A DNA stretch of 64,000 bases from Oscillospiraceae bacterium (lineage in GTDB: Bacteria; Bacillota; Clostridia; Lachnospirales; Lachnospiraceae), in the NCBI GenBank assembly GCA_021771715.1, contig JAETOO010000009.1, positions 59,586 to 123,585 of the forward strand, read 5' to 3'. Below are positions 51,201 to 60,296 of the stretch, piece after piece. Under the pieces are notes generated by a model, which made no database searches, was not told the DNA's origin, and saw only the letters and a list, made by a program, of their open reading frames with translations. A program made the position numbers and the translations under genes. Numbering within the stretch: the first letter of the stretch is position 1; each line of letters opens with the position of its first letter.

Positions 51201-52724
51201 ATGAAGAAAAAACTTGTCAGTGTGATGTTAGCCGGCGCGATGGTATTTGGGCTGGCCGCCTGTAGCGGGAAGGCAGATGATGCAGACAAAGACAGCGGAG
51301 CGTATCCGACGATTACAATGGCAATCTCGACTTCTACGGGTCCCAGCGAGGGTTCATCCCGTGTCGAAGCGCTGATTTCGAATTATACGGAGGAGACCTA
51401 TGGCATTAAGACAGAGATTCTGAACTTTGATAGTGTCAATTATGCACAGCAGCTGCAGCTTGGATTTGCTTCCGGGGAGCAGATTGACCTGTTCTCTTCC
51501 ATTTATATCGGATATGCAAACAGTATTAATTCAGAATATGTGTATGACCTGGAGGAAGATGATCTGCTGCAGAATTATGGACAGGGCATTATTGAGACAG
51601 TAGGTCAGGCGAATCTGGAAACCTGCCGGGTCAACGGGAAAATTTATGGAATACCGAATATGAAAGAATTTTCGTCCGGAATCGGCTCTTTCATGATTCC
51701 GAAAATATATTTGGATGAAATTAGTTATGATTATGAGACTGCGCTTGCGGCACAGGGAACGGACAGGTTTGTGCTCGAGGATACGATTTTTGCGGATTAT
51801 GATGTGATTGATGATATCTTTGCGCAGTTGCATGAGGCATATCCGGATAAATATGTGTTCGAGCCGTGTAAGTTGCCAAGGCAGGTCTGTGAGGTGGACT
51901 CGGTGGGAAATGACATTTTTGGTGTGCTGTTTTCTGATTCGAAGGATCTTACGTTGGAGAATTTATTTGAAAATGAACACTGGCTGGAATATTTAAGGCA
52001 TGTGTATCAGTGGAATCAGAAGGGTTATATTTCTCCGGATGTTCTGACCGATACGATAGATATCAGTACAAAAATTGCGGCAGGAGAGGCTCTGACATAT
52101 ATTTCCGCCACAAAACCGGCGATCACGAAAGAATACGAAGAGGAGCTTGGTGATATGATTGCGTTTATGACAGGTGATTATTTCAGTGCCTCGAATATTG
52201 TGAATAATACGCCGTGGTGTATGGGATCAAACTGTGAGGATCCGGTAGCGGCGATGCAGCTGCTGAATGCATTTTACACCGACCCCGTTTTGGCAAATCT
52301 GCTCTGCTGGGGAGAGGAAGGCGTTGATTATGTGCTTGACAGCGATGGAATGGCAACAGTGCCGGAGGGAATGACAGGCGACGATGTGGTATACAAGTTT
52401 GAGGTTCGGTGGGAGACGCCGAATCAGTTCCTGGCCTATATCCCAAAGGGGCAGCCGGCAGATTTATGGGAGCAGTATGACAAAATGAATGCAGCAGCAA
52501 AGCAGTCGCTGGCCGAAGGATTTGTTTTTGATAATTCCAGTGTGCAGAATGAGTATATCGCTCTTACAAATGTGTGGGAAGAGTATGCTGCCCAGCTGAT
52601 GTTCGGGTTTGTCGATCCGGATGAGAAGACGCCGGAGTTAGTAGAAAAGCTGAAAGCAGCGGGACTTGACACCTATATGGCGGAGAAACAGAGACAGCTT
52701 GACGAATGGGCGGCTGGCTGCTAA
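51201..52724 (+). CDS. Extracellular solute-binding lipoprotein of a sugar ABC importer
   Basis: 507 residues from ATG 51201; ATGs at 51180 and 51195 are also possible, but spacing to GGAG favours 51201. The lipobox is good ('GAMVFGLAAC'). The body is a family-1-type (LplA-like) binding protein: 'IYGIPNMKEFSSGIGSFMIPKIYLDE', 'KYVFEPCKLPRQ', and a C-terminal part typical of oligosaccharide-binding proteins ending 'LDTYMAEKQRQLDEW'. It follows the kinase-regulator pair. A paralogue lies at 57778; the permeases are encoded at 55.9-57.7 kb. A hairpin terminator follows. Confidence 0.9.
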   Translation: MKKKLVSVMLAGAMVFGLAACSGKADDADKDSGAYPTITMAISTSTGPSEGSSRVEALISNYTEETYGIKTEILNFDSVNYAQQLQLGFASGEQIDLFSSIYIGYANSINSEYVYDLEEDDLLQNYGQGIIETVGQANLETCRVNGKIYGIPNMKEFSSGIGSFMIPKIYLDEISYDYETALAAQGTDRFVLEDTIFADYDVIDDIFAQLHEAYPDKYVFEPCKLPRQVCEVDSVGNDIFGVLFSDSKDLTLENLFENEHWLEYLRHVYQWNQKGYISPDVLTDTIDISTKIAAGEALTYISATKPAITKEYEEELGDMIAFMTGDYFSASNIVNNTPWCMGSNCEDPVAAMQLLNAFYTDPVLANLLCWGEEGVDYVLDSDGMATVPEGMTGDDVVYKFEVRWETPNQFLAYIPKGQPADLWEQYDKMNAAAKQSLAEGFVFDNSSVQNEYIALTNVWEEYAAQLMFGFVDPDEKTPELVEKLKAAGLDTYMAEKQRQLDEWAAGC

Positions 52725-52771
52725 ATAAATAAGCTCATTCAAAAAGCTGCTGTGAAATAATAGCCCATACG

Positions 52772-52817
52772 AAAAAGAGGACTTTTCGTTCAAAAATGAA
52801 CGAAAGGTTCTCTTTTT
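52772..52817 (+). terminator. Terminator after the first solute-binding protein gene
   Basis: AAAAAGAGGACTTTTCGTTC pairs with GAACGAAAGGTTCTCTTTTT around a 6-nt loop and ends in a T run. It is nearly the same as the terminator at 59390-59435. Confidence 0.85.
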
Positions 52818-52993
52818 TCTAATATTTTTACCCCTGCGTGCTAAGGTTTGTTTCTTGTGGGTTATGCACGGAGAGGCTATACTTTATCACATAAATACAA
52901 AACGGAGATATGGGAGCATTGGGGAGGACATCCCTGTCTATAGAAGTATTTCGTGTCAGGTATCGCCTTGGACAGTATGAAAGGATAGAAGAT

Positions 52994-54031
52994 ATGGAGA
53001 ACAGATTTGAAAAATGGAAAAACTTTATACTGAACAATGAAGAAAGACTCAGTGGCGGTGAAGCAACCGGAATGGCGGATGTAGTAATCGACAATGTGCA
53101 TGTTACCGTATATTCCGCTCCCTTTTTGTACAATGCAGGAATGTGGCTGCAATCGTCTGATTGGAGAATTCGGTTATACCAGAAGCATGATTTCAGCGAA
53201 AGAATCATCCGACGCACCTTCAACGAAAAGACTACAGATGGACCGGTGCACCAGCACGATTCCATTGAAATCGGGTATGTGGTAGAAGGAACGGCAAAGC
53301 AGAGAATGATGGGGAAAGAGCATCTGTTCCAGGCCGGTGATTTCTGGATCATTGATCGAAACTGTTATCACAGTGATGTCTACGAGAATAAAGATCTGTT
53401 TATGGTAACGATCGGTGTGGCGACGGAAATTTTCGATTCAGCATTTTTACAGAACATCGGGGAACCAAATTTGCAGAAGTTCCTGTCTCTCGCACTGAAG
53501 GAACAGAAACAAAATTATCAGTTTCTGCATTTTCGCCCGAAACATCAAAATGCCGGAGGCGGTGTTGTGATGGAGCGTTTTCTCAGTGAACTGGTGCACA
53601 GAGAAGTCGGCTACAAAGATATCGCAAAAGGGCTTCTGGCCAGGTTGTTTTCTTCTTTAGTTATGGAATATGAGTTTACTATGAACGGCATGGAGCGAGA
53701 TAAGGTGAACGAGCTGGTGTGTGCCGAGATCGAACAATATATTAAAGATCATTACCAAACCGTAACAATAGCAGAATTAAAAGAACAATTCCATTATCAC
53801 GGCGATTATTATAATCGCATTCTGAAAAGATACACTGGAAAAAGCTTTGTGGAATACCTGACGGATGTGCGTGTGGACAAATCAGTGCATTTCCTCAGGG
53901 AAACGGATCTGTCAGTGGAGGAAATTTCCGCTGAGATCGGTTATACAGGACAGACCGGCTTCTATAAGATTTTCAAAAACAGATATGGTATGACTCCGGG
54001 AAAATTCAGGGTTTTCTATGCATCTGCGTGA
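52994..54031 (+). CDS. AraC-family transcriptional regulator (cupin plus HTH)
   Basis: 345 residues from ATG 52994 (AAAGGATAGAAG upstream); the track ORF from 52910 has no ribosome site at proper distance. A cupin-like sensor ('PVHQHDSIEIGYVVEGTAKQRMMGKEHLFQAGDFWIIDRNCYHSD') is followed by a C-terminal AraC HTH ('VTIAELKEQFHYHGDYYNRILKRYTGKSFVEYL', 'VEEISAEIGYTGQTGFYKIFKNRYGMTPGKFR'). It lies directly upstream of the GH35-like gene and beside the first of three shared promoter boxes, so it is the best candidate regulator of that regulon. Confidence 0.9.
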   Translation: MENRFEKWKNFILNNEERLSGGEATGMADVVIDNVHVTVYSAPFLYNAGMWLQSSDWRIRLYQKHDFSERIIRRTFNEKTTDGPVHQHDSIEIGYVVEGTAKQRMMGKEHLFQAGDFWIIDRNCYHSDVYENKDLFMVTIGVATEIFDSAFLQNIGEPNLQKFLSLALKEQKQNYQFLHFRPKHQNAGGGVVMERFLSELVHREVGYKDIAKGLLARLFSSLVMEYEFTMNGMERDKVNELVCAEIEQYIKDHYQTVTIAELKEQFHYHGDYYNRILKRYTGKSFVEYLTDVRVDKSVHFLRETDLSVEEISAEIGYTGQTGFYKIFKNRYGMTPGKFRVFYASA

Positions 54032-54099
54032 GGAAAACTATGAGCAGTATTTTGATGATGTACCTGTACTGACGCCGTATTTTGTCAAAAAAATCGAAT

Positions 54100-54180
54100 G
54101 GTCGGAATCGGTTAATTGATGAAATGGGAAAAGTGAGTTTTGAGAATGGCATCTGTTCTTTAACAGATGTATGATAAACA
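54100..54180 (+). promoter_or_regulatory. Shared island box A, upstream of the GH35-like gene
   Basis: 'GGTCGGAATCGGTTAATTG' ... 'AAAAGTGAGTTTTGAGAATGG' ... hairpin ATCTGTT/AACAGAT ... TATGAT at 54170. No good -35, consistent with an activator-dependent promoter. Boxes B and C elsewhere in the island share these elements at the same spacing. Confidence 0.75.
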
Positions 54181-54271
54181 CAATGAGAGTCATTCTTATC
54201 TCGGACTGAACACGGGGTGGTGACGTCGAGCTTCCGTGATTAGTACATATCTTTTTGAGGAGGAATTTGCC

Positions 54272-55810
54272 ATGAAACCAATTCCATATATTCAGGGAAT
54301 CGGTAAACTTGCGACTTTATATGTTGACGGCAAACCCTTTTACTGTAGAGGGGGTGAGTTACACAATTCTGCTGCATCTTTTCCGGAGTTCATGAGCGCA
54401 AAGGTATGGCCATCCCTTCGGCCGCTGCATCTGAATACTGTAATAGCTCCGGTATACTGGGAATGCCTTGAGCCGGAAAAAGGTGTATTCGATTATGCGT
54501 TGGTTGACAGTCTGCTCGTCCAGGCCAGAGAGGAGGGCGTTCGTCTGATTCTCCTCTGGTTTGGCCTGTGGAAAAACTCCGCTTCTTCTTATATCCCGCA
54601 GTGGATGAAGCTGGACCGCGAACGTTTCTGGTTTGTTGTAAAAAGAGACGGGAAACTTCCGCTGCATCATGACAGACCTCACAGAATCGTGTCACCTTTT
54701 TGTCAGGAAGCCGTTGATGCGGATGCGAATGCTTTTTCACATCTGATGGCCCATCTGAAGGAAGTCGATGAAGAGCGCACCGTTATCATGGTACAGGTCG
54801 AAAATGAAATCGGTGTCCTGGGCGCCGACCGTGATTACAGCGAGGCTGCTGATGCTGCTTATGCTGCGCCTGTTCCTGAGATTTTGGCTGAAGCGATGGG
54901 CAGATCCGGCAGCTGGGAGGATGTGTTTGGCGAGGATGGGCCTCAGCAGTTTATGGCCTGGCATTATGCTCTCGCGGTTGAGCAGATCGCGAAGGCCGGC
55001 AAGGCGGAATATCCGCTGCCAATGTATGCAAATTGCTGGCTGGAGCAGGAACCGTGGATCCCCGGCACTTACCCGAGTGGAGGCCCTATCTCCCGAAACG
55101 TTCCGGTCTGGAGGGTTGGCGCTCCTTCGGTTGAATTGTTTGCTCCTGACATTTACGTGGATGATTACAAGGGGACCGTCGCTTTGTACGGTACGGATCA
55201 GAACCCTCTTTTCATTCCGGAGACGAGGCTGAGCGTAGCAAATTATCTATATTCCGTAGGTGCATATAATTGCATGTGCTTTTCTCCGTTCGGGATCGAG
55301 GATACCTTTGATTCGGAGAAGGAACAGGTGGATTTTGCTACGATGGAAATACTTCATATCGGTCCCGAGGCCTTCGCCAAGCAGGAATCTGTGGGCCGTG
55401 AGCTGGCCCGTGCTTTTGATTATGTATCCGGTATGGAGGATGTGATTCGCAGGGCACACGAGGAGAATCGTATCAGAGGCTTCCTCTGGACTGCGGATCA
55501 TACCGAAAAGCGCGAACTGCTGGAGCTGTCCGGAATGAATATGCACATCCGGTATCATGATCCGAAGCTTGCGGGAAGCGGTGGCCTGGTCGTTGAACTA
55601 AGCGATTATGAGTTCCTTGTGCTGGGAATTAACTGCAGCTTCCACTTTACTTCCAGGGACGGGACAAGGCTGGAAACGCTGACAAAGGAAGAGGGACAGT
55701 TTGTGGAAGGCGTATGGAAACGCGGCCGCATTTTGAATGGGGATGAGCGTTATATCAATATGTTCACGGATAAGGTCGGACTGAATTACTTCAAGTATAC
55801 GGAGGAGTAG
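54272..55810 (+). CDS. GH35-type glycosidase with DUF5597-like end (beta-galactosidase family)
   Basis: 512 residues from ATG 54272, behind GAGGAGGAATTTG. 'FYCRGGELHNSAASFPEFM', 'LHLNTVIAPVYWECLEPEKGVFDYALVD' and 'LILLWFGLWKNSASSYIPQWMK' are the GH35/DUF5597 pattern. The acid/base region is 'MVQVENEIGVLG' (E177/E179). No signal peptide is seen, so it acts on imported oligosaccharide in the cytosol. It is transcribed from box A and is followed 61 bp later by the permease genes. The substrate is probably a beta-galactoside or similar; other linkages cannot be excluded. Confidence 0.85.
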   Translation: MKPIPYIQGIGKLATLYVDGKPFYCRGGELHNSAASFPEFMSAKVWPSLRPLHLNTVIAPVYWECLEPEKGVFDYALVDSLLVQAREEGVRLILLWFGLWKNSASSYIPQWMKLDRERFWFVVKRDGKLPLHHDRPHRIVSPFCQEAVDADANAFSHLMAHLKEVDEERTVIMVQVENEIGVLGADRDYSEAADAAYAAPVPEILAEAMGRSGSWEDVFGEDGPQQFMAWHYALAVEQIAKAGKAEYPLPMYANCWLEQEPWIPGTYPSGGPISRNVPVWRVGAPSVELFAPDIYVDDYKGTVALYGTDQNPLFIPETRLSVANYLYSVGAYNCMCFSPFGIEDTFDSEKEQVDFATMEILHIGPEAFAKQESVGRELARAFDYVSGMEDVIRRAHEENRIRGFLWTADHTEKRELLELSGMNMHIRYHDPKLAGSGGLVVELSDYEFLVLGINCSFHFTSRDGTRLETLTKEEGQFVEGVWKRGRILNGDERYINMFTDKVGLNYFKYTEE

Positions 55811-55871
55811 CGCAAACCGTATTTTGGGAAATCATAAATTTACACAATTAACATTTTAAAGGGGGTATTCC

Positions 55872-56792
55872 ATGAAAACGAAAGGAAAGCTTCGGCTAAA
55901 ACGGTATTTACCGCTCTATTTTCTGTTTCTTCCGGGTGGTCTTTACTTACTGATTAATAATTACATACCTTTGGGCGGTCTTGTGATTGCATTCAAGCAG
56001 TATAACGTCCGCGATGGATTGTGGGGAAGTCCTTTTGTCGGGCTGAAAAACTTCAAATTCCTGTTTGCAACCGGAGATGCATTGCTCATTACGAGAAATA
56101 CAATTCTGTATAATGTGGTATTCATTACACTGAATACTGTGATTGGAATTGTGTTTGCAATATTTATCTGTGATGCGGTAAGCAATCGGCTCAAGAAAGT
56201 TTATCAGAGTGTGATACTTTTCCCTTATCTGATGAGTGCGGTAATTCTTGGATATATCGTATATGCTTTTCTGGGAACGGAGAATGGTATTGTGAACAAT
56301 ACAATTCTTCCGCTGTTAGGAAAGGAGCCGATCATGTGGTATCAGGAGGCGGGTTATTGGCCGTTCATTCTGACCTTTGCCAATATGTGGAAGGGTACCG
56401 GTTATGGCTGTCTGCTTTATATCTCTGCAATCAATGGAATTGATACGTCTCTTTTTGAGGCCGCTGCTTTGGACGGAGCGTCCAGATGGCAGAGAATCAA
56501 AGCCATAACTCTGCCTTCACTGGTTCCAACCATTATCACGACTACCCTGATGCACATCGGTCGAATTTTCTATTCGGATTTCGGCCTGTTCTATCAGGTA
56601 CCTCGAAATTCCGGAGCACTGTTCCGTACAACGAACGTTATTGATACTTATGTGTATCGTGGCCTGATGGAGCAATCAAACGTCGGAATGTCTGCTGCGG
56701 CAGGATTTTACCAGTCTATTATCGGTTTCCTGCTTGTCGTGCTTGCAAACTATGTGGTCCGTAAAATCAGTGAAGAGAACGCATTGTTCTAG
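55872..56792 (+). CDS. ABC sugar importer permease, LplB type
   Basis: 306 residues, six helices. 'LYFLFLPGGLYLLINNYIPLGGLVIAFKQYN' begins the protein. The cytoplasmic EAA loop, which touches the ATPase, reads 'EAAALDGASRWQRIKAITLPSLVPTI'. It pairs with the next permease. AAAGGGGGTATT precedes the ATG. No ATPase gene is present in the island, so a shared MsmK-like ATPase encoded elsewhere is likely, as in other importers of this group. Confidence 0.93.
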   Translation: MKTKGKLRLKRYLPLYFLFLPGGLYLLINNYIPLGGLVIAFKQYNVRDGLWGSPFVGLKNFKFLFATGDALLITRNTILYNVVFITLNTVIGIVFAIFICDAVSNRLKKVYQSVILFPYLMSAVILGYIVYAFLGTENGIVNNTILPLLGKEPIMWYQEAGYWPFILTFANMWKGTGYGCLLYISAINGIDTSLFEAAALDGASRWQRIKAITLPSLVPTIITTTLMHIGRIFYSDFGLFYQVPRNSGALFRTTNVIDTYVYRGLMEQSNVGMSAAAGFYQSIIGFLLVVLANYVVRKISEENALF

Positions 56793-56806
56793 AAAGGAGG
56801 TTTATT

Positions 56807-57694
56807 ATGAAAGAAAAACCATATTCTGCTTATCAGATTGTCTCCAATTTAATCATGATTCTGTGGGCTGTCATAATCATATTACCGTTTGTACTTCTGC
56901 TTATGTCATCTATCACGGAAGAGAATGCGCTTATCAGATACGGATATTCATTTTTCCCGAAAAAGCTTTCTCTGGAGTCTTATGCCTATATTTTAAACTC
57001 CGGAGAGAAGATCCTTCGGGCTTATGGCGTAAGTATCCTTGTGACAGCGGTCGGAGTCATCTTAAACGTTGCCCTTTCCGCAATGATGGCATACCCGCTT
57101 TCCGTGAAGGATCTTCCCGGCAAGCGTTTGCTGAGCTTTTATGTATTCTTCACGATGTTGTTCAATGGCGGTATCGTGCCAAGCTACATGATGTGGAGTT
57201 CCCTGGGGATCAAGGATACGATTTTCGCACAGATCTTACCGAATTTACTGGTCAGTGCCTGGAATGTCATGATCATCCGAACCTACTTTACCACCAGTAT
57301 TCCTGACTCCCTGTATGAGGCTGCGGAGATCGACGGTGCATCTCAGTTTGTGATTTTTTGGAAGGTGGTCATTCCTTTGGGAAAACCGATTCTTATTACC
57401 ATCGGAATTTTCTCCGGATTGTCTTACTGGAATGACTGGACAAATGGCCTTTATTATCTCCAGAAGAACAAAGACTTGTACAATGTGCAGAATCTGCTGA
57501 ACCAGATGGTGACCAACATTTCGTATCTGACGAAAAGCTCGTATTCCGGCATGGCAGAAGCTGCCGCAAAGATTCCTGCAACGGGCATCCAGATGGCAAT
57601 CGCTTTTGTCGCAATCCTGCCTGTTATGCTGGTCTTCCCGTTTTTACAGAAATACTACACAAAGGGTCTTACCGTTGGCAGTGTGAAGGGCTGA
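56807..57694 (+). CDS. ABC sugar importer permease, YtcP/LplC type
   Basis: 295 residues, six helices ('IVSNLIMILWAVIIILPFVLLLMSSITEE' at the start). The EAA loop is 'EAAEIDGASQFVIFWKVVIPLGKPI'. It forms the second half of the channel. 14 bp after the first permease, with AAAGGAGGTTTATT as ribosome site. The next gene is its likely binding protein. Confidence 0.93.
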   Translation: MKEKPYSAYQIVSNLIMILWAVIIILPFVLLLMSSITEENALIRYGYSFFPKKLSLESYAYILNSGEKILRAYGVSILVTAVGVILNVALSAMMAYPLSVKDLPGKRLLSFYVFFTMLFNGGIVPSYMMWSSLGIKDTIFAQILPNLLVSAWNVMIIRTYFTTSIPDSLYEAAEIDGASQFVIFWKVVIPLGKPILITIGIFSGLSYWNDWTNGLYYLQKNKDLYNVQNLLNQMVTNISYLTKSSYSGMAEAAAKIPATGIQMAIAFVAILPVMLVFPFLQKYYTKGLTVGSVKG

Positions 57695-57777
57695 TTCAAA
57701 TACCGGGACGCGGAGTCCGAAGCATGATCAATGTTATATATTATATAATATTATATATTTTAAAGGAGGATTACAAC

Positions 57778-59373
57778 ATGAAGAACAAGAAACTCATCAG
57801 CAGGCTTTTAGTGGCTGCAATGACAGCCGGAACGATTGCAGGCTACGGAAACACAGGCAGCATCGTAGCTGGCGCTGCATCCGAGGAAGGTGTGACAACT
57901 ACATCGATCGGAACTTACACGGTTGACGATCCATACCACCTTGTTTTCGAATACTGTGAGGTGAGTGATACGGATGCAGATGCAAGAGCCGCAGTTGAGG
58001 CGGCAGTCAACGAGTATATGATTCCGAATTACCAGATTGAGGTTGAGTTCCTGCCTATGAGTATTGCCGACTACTATGCGAACACTCCGCTTATGCTTAG
58101 CAGCGGCGAAGAGCTGGACGTTTTGCCAATCATGTTTTCTACCGCTTCGAGCTGGCTCAGTATGGGGGGCATCCTGGATTTAGCGCCATACATGGACAGT
58201 GAAGAGGGGCAGAAGATTATTGAGGCTCTTGGGGATGAGGAGACTGCATATGCTGCTACCTGTAACGGTGTGCTCTTCGGTTTCCCTGCAAACAAGGAGT
58301 TTTATTCCAATCGCGGTTTTCTTTTGAGAGCGGACATCTGTGATGAACTGGGATTCACGGAGAAGTACAACCTCGACAGACCGGATGCCGACATCTATGA
58401 TGGGACAGGTATTTCCTGGGAGGATGAAGAGGCGATGTTAGTTGCCGTAAAGGAAGCATATCCGGACATGACGGCGTTTTATCTGTCTACCACCGCTAAG
58501 GCGGACTTACTTTTTGATCTGTTGGATGACGGTTTTGGTGTGCTTGATATGGTTGCTGACAGAGAGGGCACCACTGTTGTTAACATGTATGAGACCGAGC
58601 AGTACAGAGAACATGTAAAGCGGATGGCGGACTGGTATGATAAGGGATATATTTACAAGGATGCAGCTACCGGTTCAACACGCGCGGATGAGATGATGCG
58701 TGCAGGCAACACCTTCTCATATCCAACAAATATCGTGCCAGGAGCTCTTATTGGTACAAATATTTCAAATGGCTGCAAGTGCTATCTTGTGCATCGTGAA
58801 CCTGAGAAAAAAGGATTCATTACAACCTCTGACGTATCCTTTATGAATGCCGGTATCGCAACGCAGTCTAAGGACCCTGAGATGGCATTTAAGTTTATTT
58901 CCGCATTGTACAGTGATCCGACCCTGTTTAACTTATGGCAGTTTGGAATCGAGGGGGTACACTATCAGCTTCTTGAGGATGGTACCGCTTACTATGTAGA
59001 AGGAGAAAATGCATCCAATTATAAGTACCATCAGAATTCCGGCTGGCAGATGGGCGACCAGTTCAAGGGGCTTGTATGGAATGACGGAACCGCTGGTCCT
59101 GATTACTGGGATGCTCTTAAGGAGCACAACCAAAAGGGAGACCGTTCTCCTGTATATGGCTTTAGGTGGGATAGCACAGAGTATTCTACCGAGTTAACAG
59201 CGCTTAATGCCATTAAGGAACAGTATATTTATCAGCTTGAGACCGGAACCTGCGGTTCTGATAACGTAGATGATCTGCTGGAGGAATTCAATGAAGCGCT
59301 CTATAACGTTGGCCTTCAGGACATAATGGATGCGAAGCAGGCACAGATTGATGCATGGCTGGCTGCCAAATAA
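57778..59373 (+). CDS. Solute-binding protein of a sugar ABC importer, lipobox cysteine replaced
   Basis: 531 residues from ATG 57778 (AAAGGAGGATTACAAC); the track ORF starts 54 bp earlier. The signal reads 'LLVAAMTAGTIAGYGNTGS'. Relatives have A-G-C at this spot, so the lipid-anchoring Cys is a Tyr (codon TAC). Cleavage could instead occur later at 'VAGAAS'. The body ('YQIEVEFLPMSIADYYANTPLMLSSGEELDVLPIMF', 'IQDIMDAKQAQIDAW'-like end) is paralogous to the 51201 product. It follows the permease pair and likely serves it. Confidence 0.88.
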   Translation: MKNKKLISRLLVAAMTAGTIAGYGNTGSIVAGAASEEGVTTTSIGTYTVDDPYHLVFEYCEVSDTDADARAAVEAAVNEYMIPNYQIEVEFLPMSIADYYANTPLMLSSGEELDVLPIMFSTASSWLSMGGILDLAPYMDSEEGQKIIEALGDEETAYAATCNGVLFGFPANKEFYSNRGFLLRADICDELGFTEKYNLDRPDADIYDGTGISWEDEEAMLVAVKEAYPDMTAFYLSTTAKADLLFDLLDDGFGVLDMVADREGTTVVNMYETEQYREHVKRMADWYDKGYIYKDAATGSTRADEMMRAGNTFSYPTNIVPGALIGTNISNGCKCYLVHREPEKKGFITTSDVSFMNAGIATQSKDPEMAFKFISALYSDPTLFNLWQFGIEGVHYQLLEDGTAYYVEGENASNYKYHQNSGWQMGDQFKGLVWNDGTAGPDYWDALKEHNQKGDRSPVYGFRWDSTEYSTELTALNAIKEQYIYQLETGTCGSDNVDDLLEEFNEALYNVGLQDIMDAKQAQIDAWLAAK

Positions 59374-59389
59374 ATAAACTCATTTAGAA

Positions 59390-59435
59390 AAAAAGAGGAC
59401 TTTTCGTTCGAAAATGGACGAAGGGTTCTCTTTTT
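59390..59435 (+). terminator. Terminator after the second solute-binding protein gene
   Basis: AAAAAAGAGGACTTTTCGTTCG pairs with CGAAGGGTTCTCTTTTT. It is almost the same sequence as the terminator at 52772, preceded in both cases by 'TAAATAAACTCATT'-like sequence. Confidence 0.82.
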
Positions 59436-59497
59436 GGCATTTCTGGTCCATGATTAATAGAATGTTCTTATATGTGAATACGTCAGATGGAACGAAA

Positions 59498-59542
59498 AGA
59501 GCCGATGGTATAGACTGACTACGGTCAATGCCATCGGCTCTT
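59498..59542 (-). terminator. Terminator of the nitroreductase gene
   Basis: AAGAGCCGATGG pairs with CCATCGGCTCTT; on the minus strand TTTCG follows. It lies 22 bp after the stop codon. Confidence 0.7.
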
Positions 59543-59563
59543 ATGGAGCACTCTTTGAGAATA

Positions 59564-60148
59564 CTATTTTTCAATATAGATTGCTCTGCCTTCTTTTCTT
59601 GGTTTAATCGGCGGATATTTGCCATTGATGTAGCCAAGGCATACGAAAACGATTGGAAGATAATCCTCCAGACCCCATTCCTTCAGAAGCGACTGCATGG
59701 AAGGATCCGCAAAAGTATCCTCCCCTCTGCCTACGATACAGCTGGATACGCCCAGATCATAGGCCTCGAGGATCATATTCTCAGCACAGCAGAAAGCATC
59801 GCCAATGCAGTTTACCAGCCCTTTCCAGGATTTTGGAATGGTTACGATGGCAAGTGCAGGGCAGTGATAGAAACCGCTCTTGATAGACATATCATCAACA
59901 ATGGAAGGCTGATCCGTGCTCACATGGCCGCCTCCGGCGCTGCGCGGCTGAGCATTTGCGTTTACAATGCCGATGCGCTGGATGAGTTCCGGGTCGTCGA
60001 TCATGACTATTTTGGGTCCCTGCAGTCCGCTTCCGCTTGGAGCGAAAAGTCCGGCCTCCTGTATCATGAGCAGCTTTTCCTTTTCAACGCGGGTTGGTAG
60101 GTATTTGCGAATAGCGCGCCTGGTGCGGATTTGTTCCAGTAAAGTCAT
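59564..60148 (-). CDS. Nitroreductase-family flavoprotein
   Basis: 194 residues. 'LLEQIRTRRAIRKYLPTRVEKEKLLMIQEAGLFAPSGSGLQGPKIVMIDD' is the FMN-binding N-terminus. 'IGDAFCCAENMILEAYDLGVSSCIVGRGEDTFADPSMQSLLKEWGL' and 'PIVFVCLGYINGKYPPIKPRK' complete the fold. It reduces quinones, nitro groups or other electron acceptors with NAD(P)H. ACAGGAGGTACTACT precedes the ATG. It is divergent from the GH3 gene, and both promoters carry copies of the box found before the GH35 gene, so it belongs to the same regulon. The physiological substrate is unknown. Confidence 0.92.
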   Translation of the reverse strand: MTLLEQIRTRRAIRKYLPTRVEKEKLLMIQEAGLFAPSGSGLQGPKIVMIDDPELIQRIGIVNANAQPRSAGGGHVSTDQPSIVDDMSIKSGFYHCPALAIVTIPKSWKGLVNCIGDAFCCAENMILEAYDLGVSSCIVGRGEDTFADPSMQSLLKEWGLEDYLPIVFVCLGYINGKYPPIKPRKEGRAIYIEK

Positions 60149-60180
60149 AGTAGTACCTCCTGTCTCAAAGATTTTATTTA

Positions 60181-60253
60181 TTTTACATCTGTTTAAGAAC
60201 AGATACCATTCTAAAAACTCACTTTTTTATTCGAAAATCAATCAATTCCGACT
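60181..60253 (-). promoter_or_regulatory. Shared island box B, upstream of the nitroreductase gene
   Basis: Reverse strand 'GTCGGAATTGATTGATT' ... 'AAAAAGTGAGTTTTTAGAATGG' ... 'ATCTGTTCTTAAACAGATG' ... TAAAAT. It matches box A over almost its full length. Confidence 0.75.
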
Positions 60254-60296
60254 ATTATTTTTCAGATAAGCCACTTCCGCCCGGGAAAAAGTAAAA

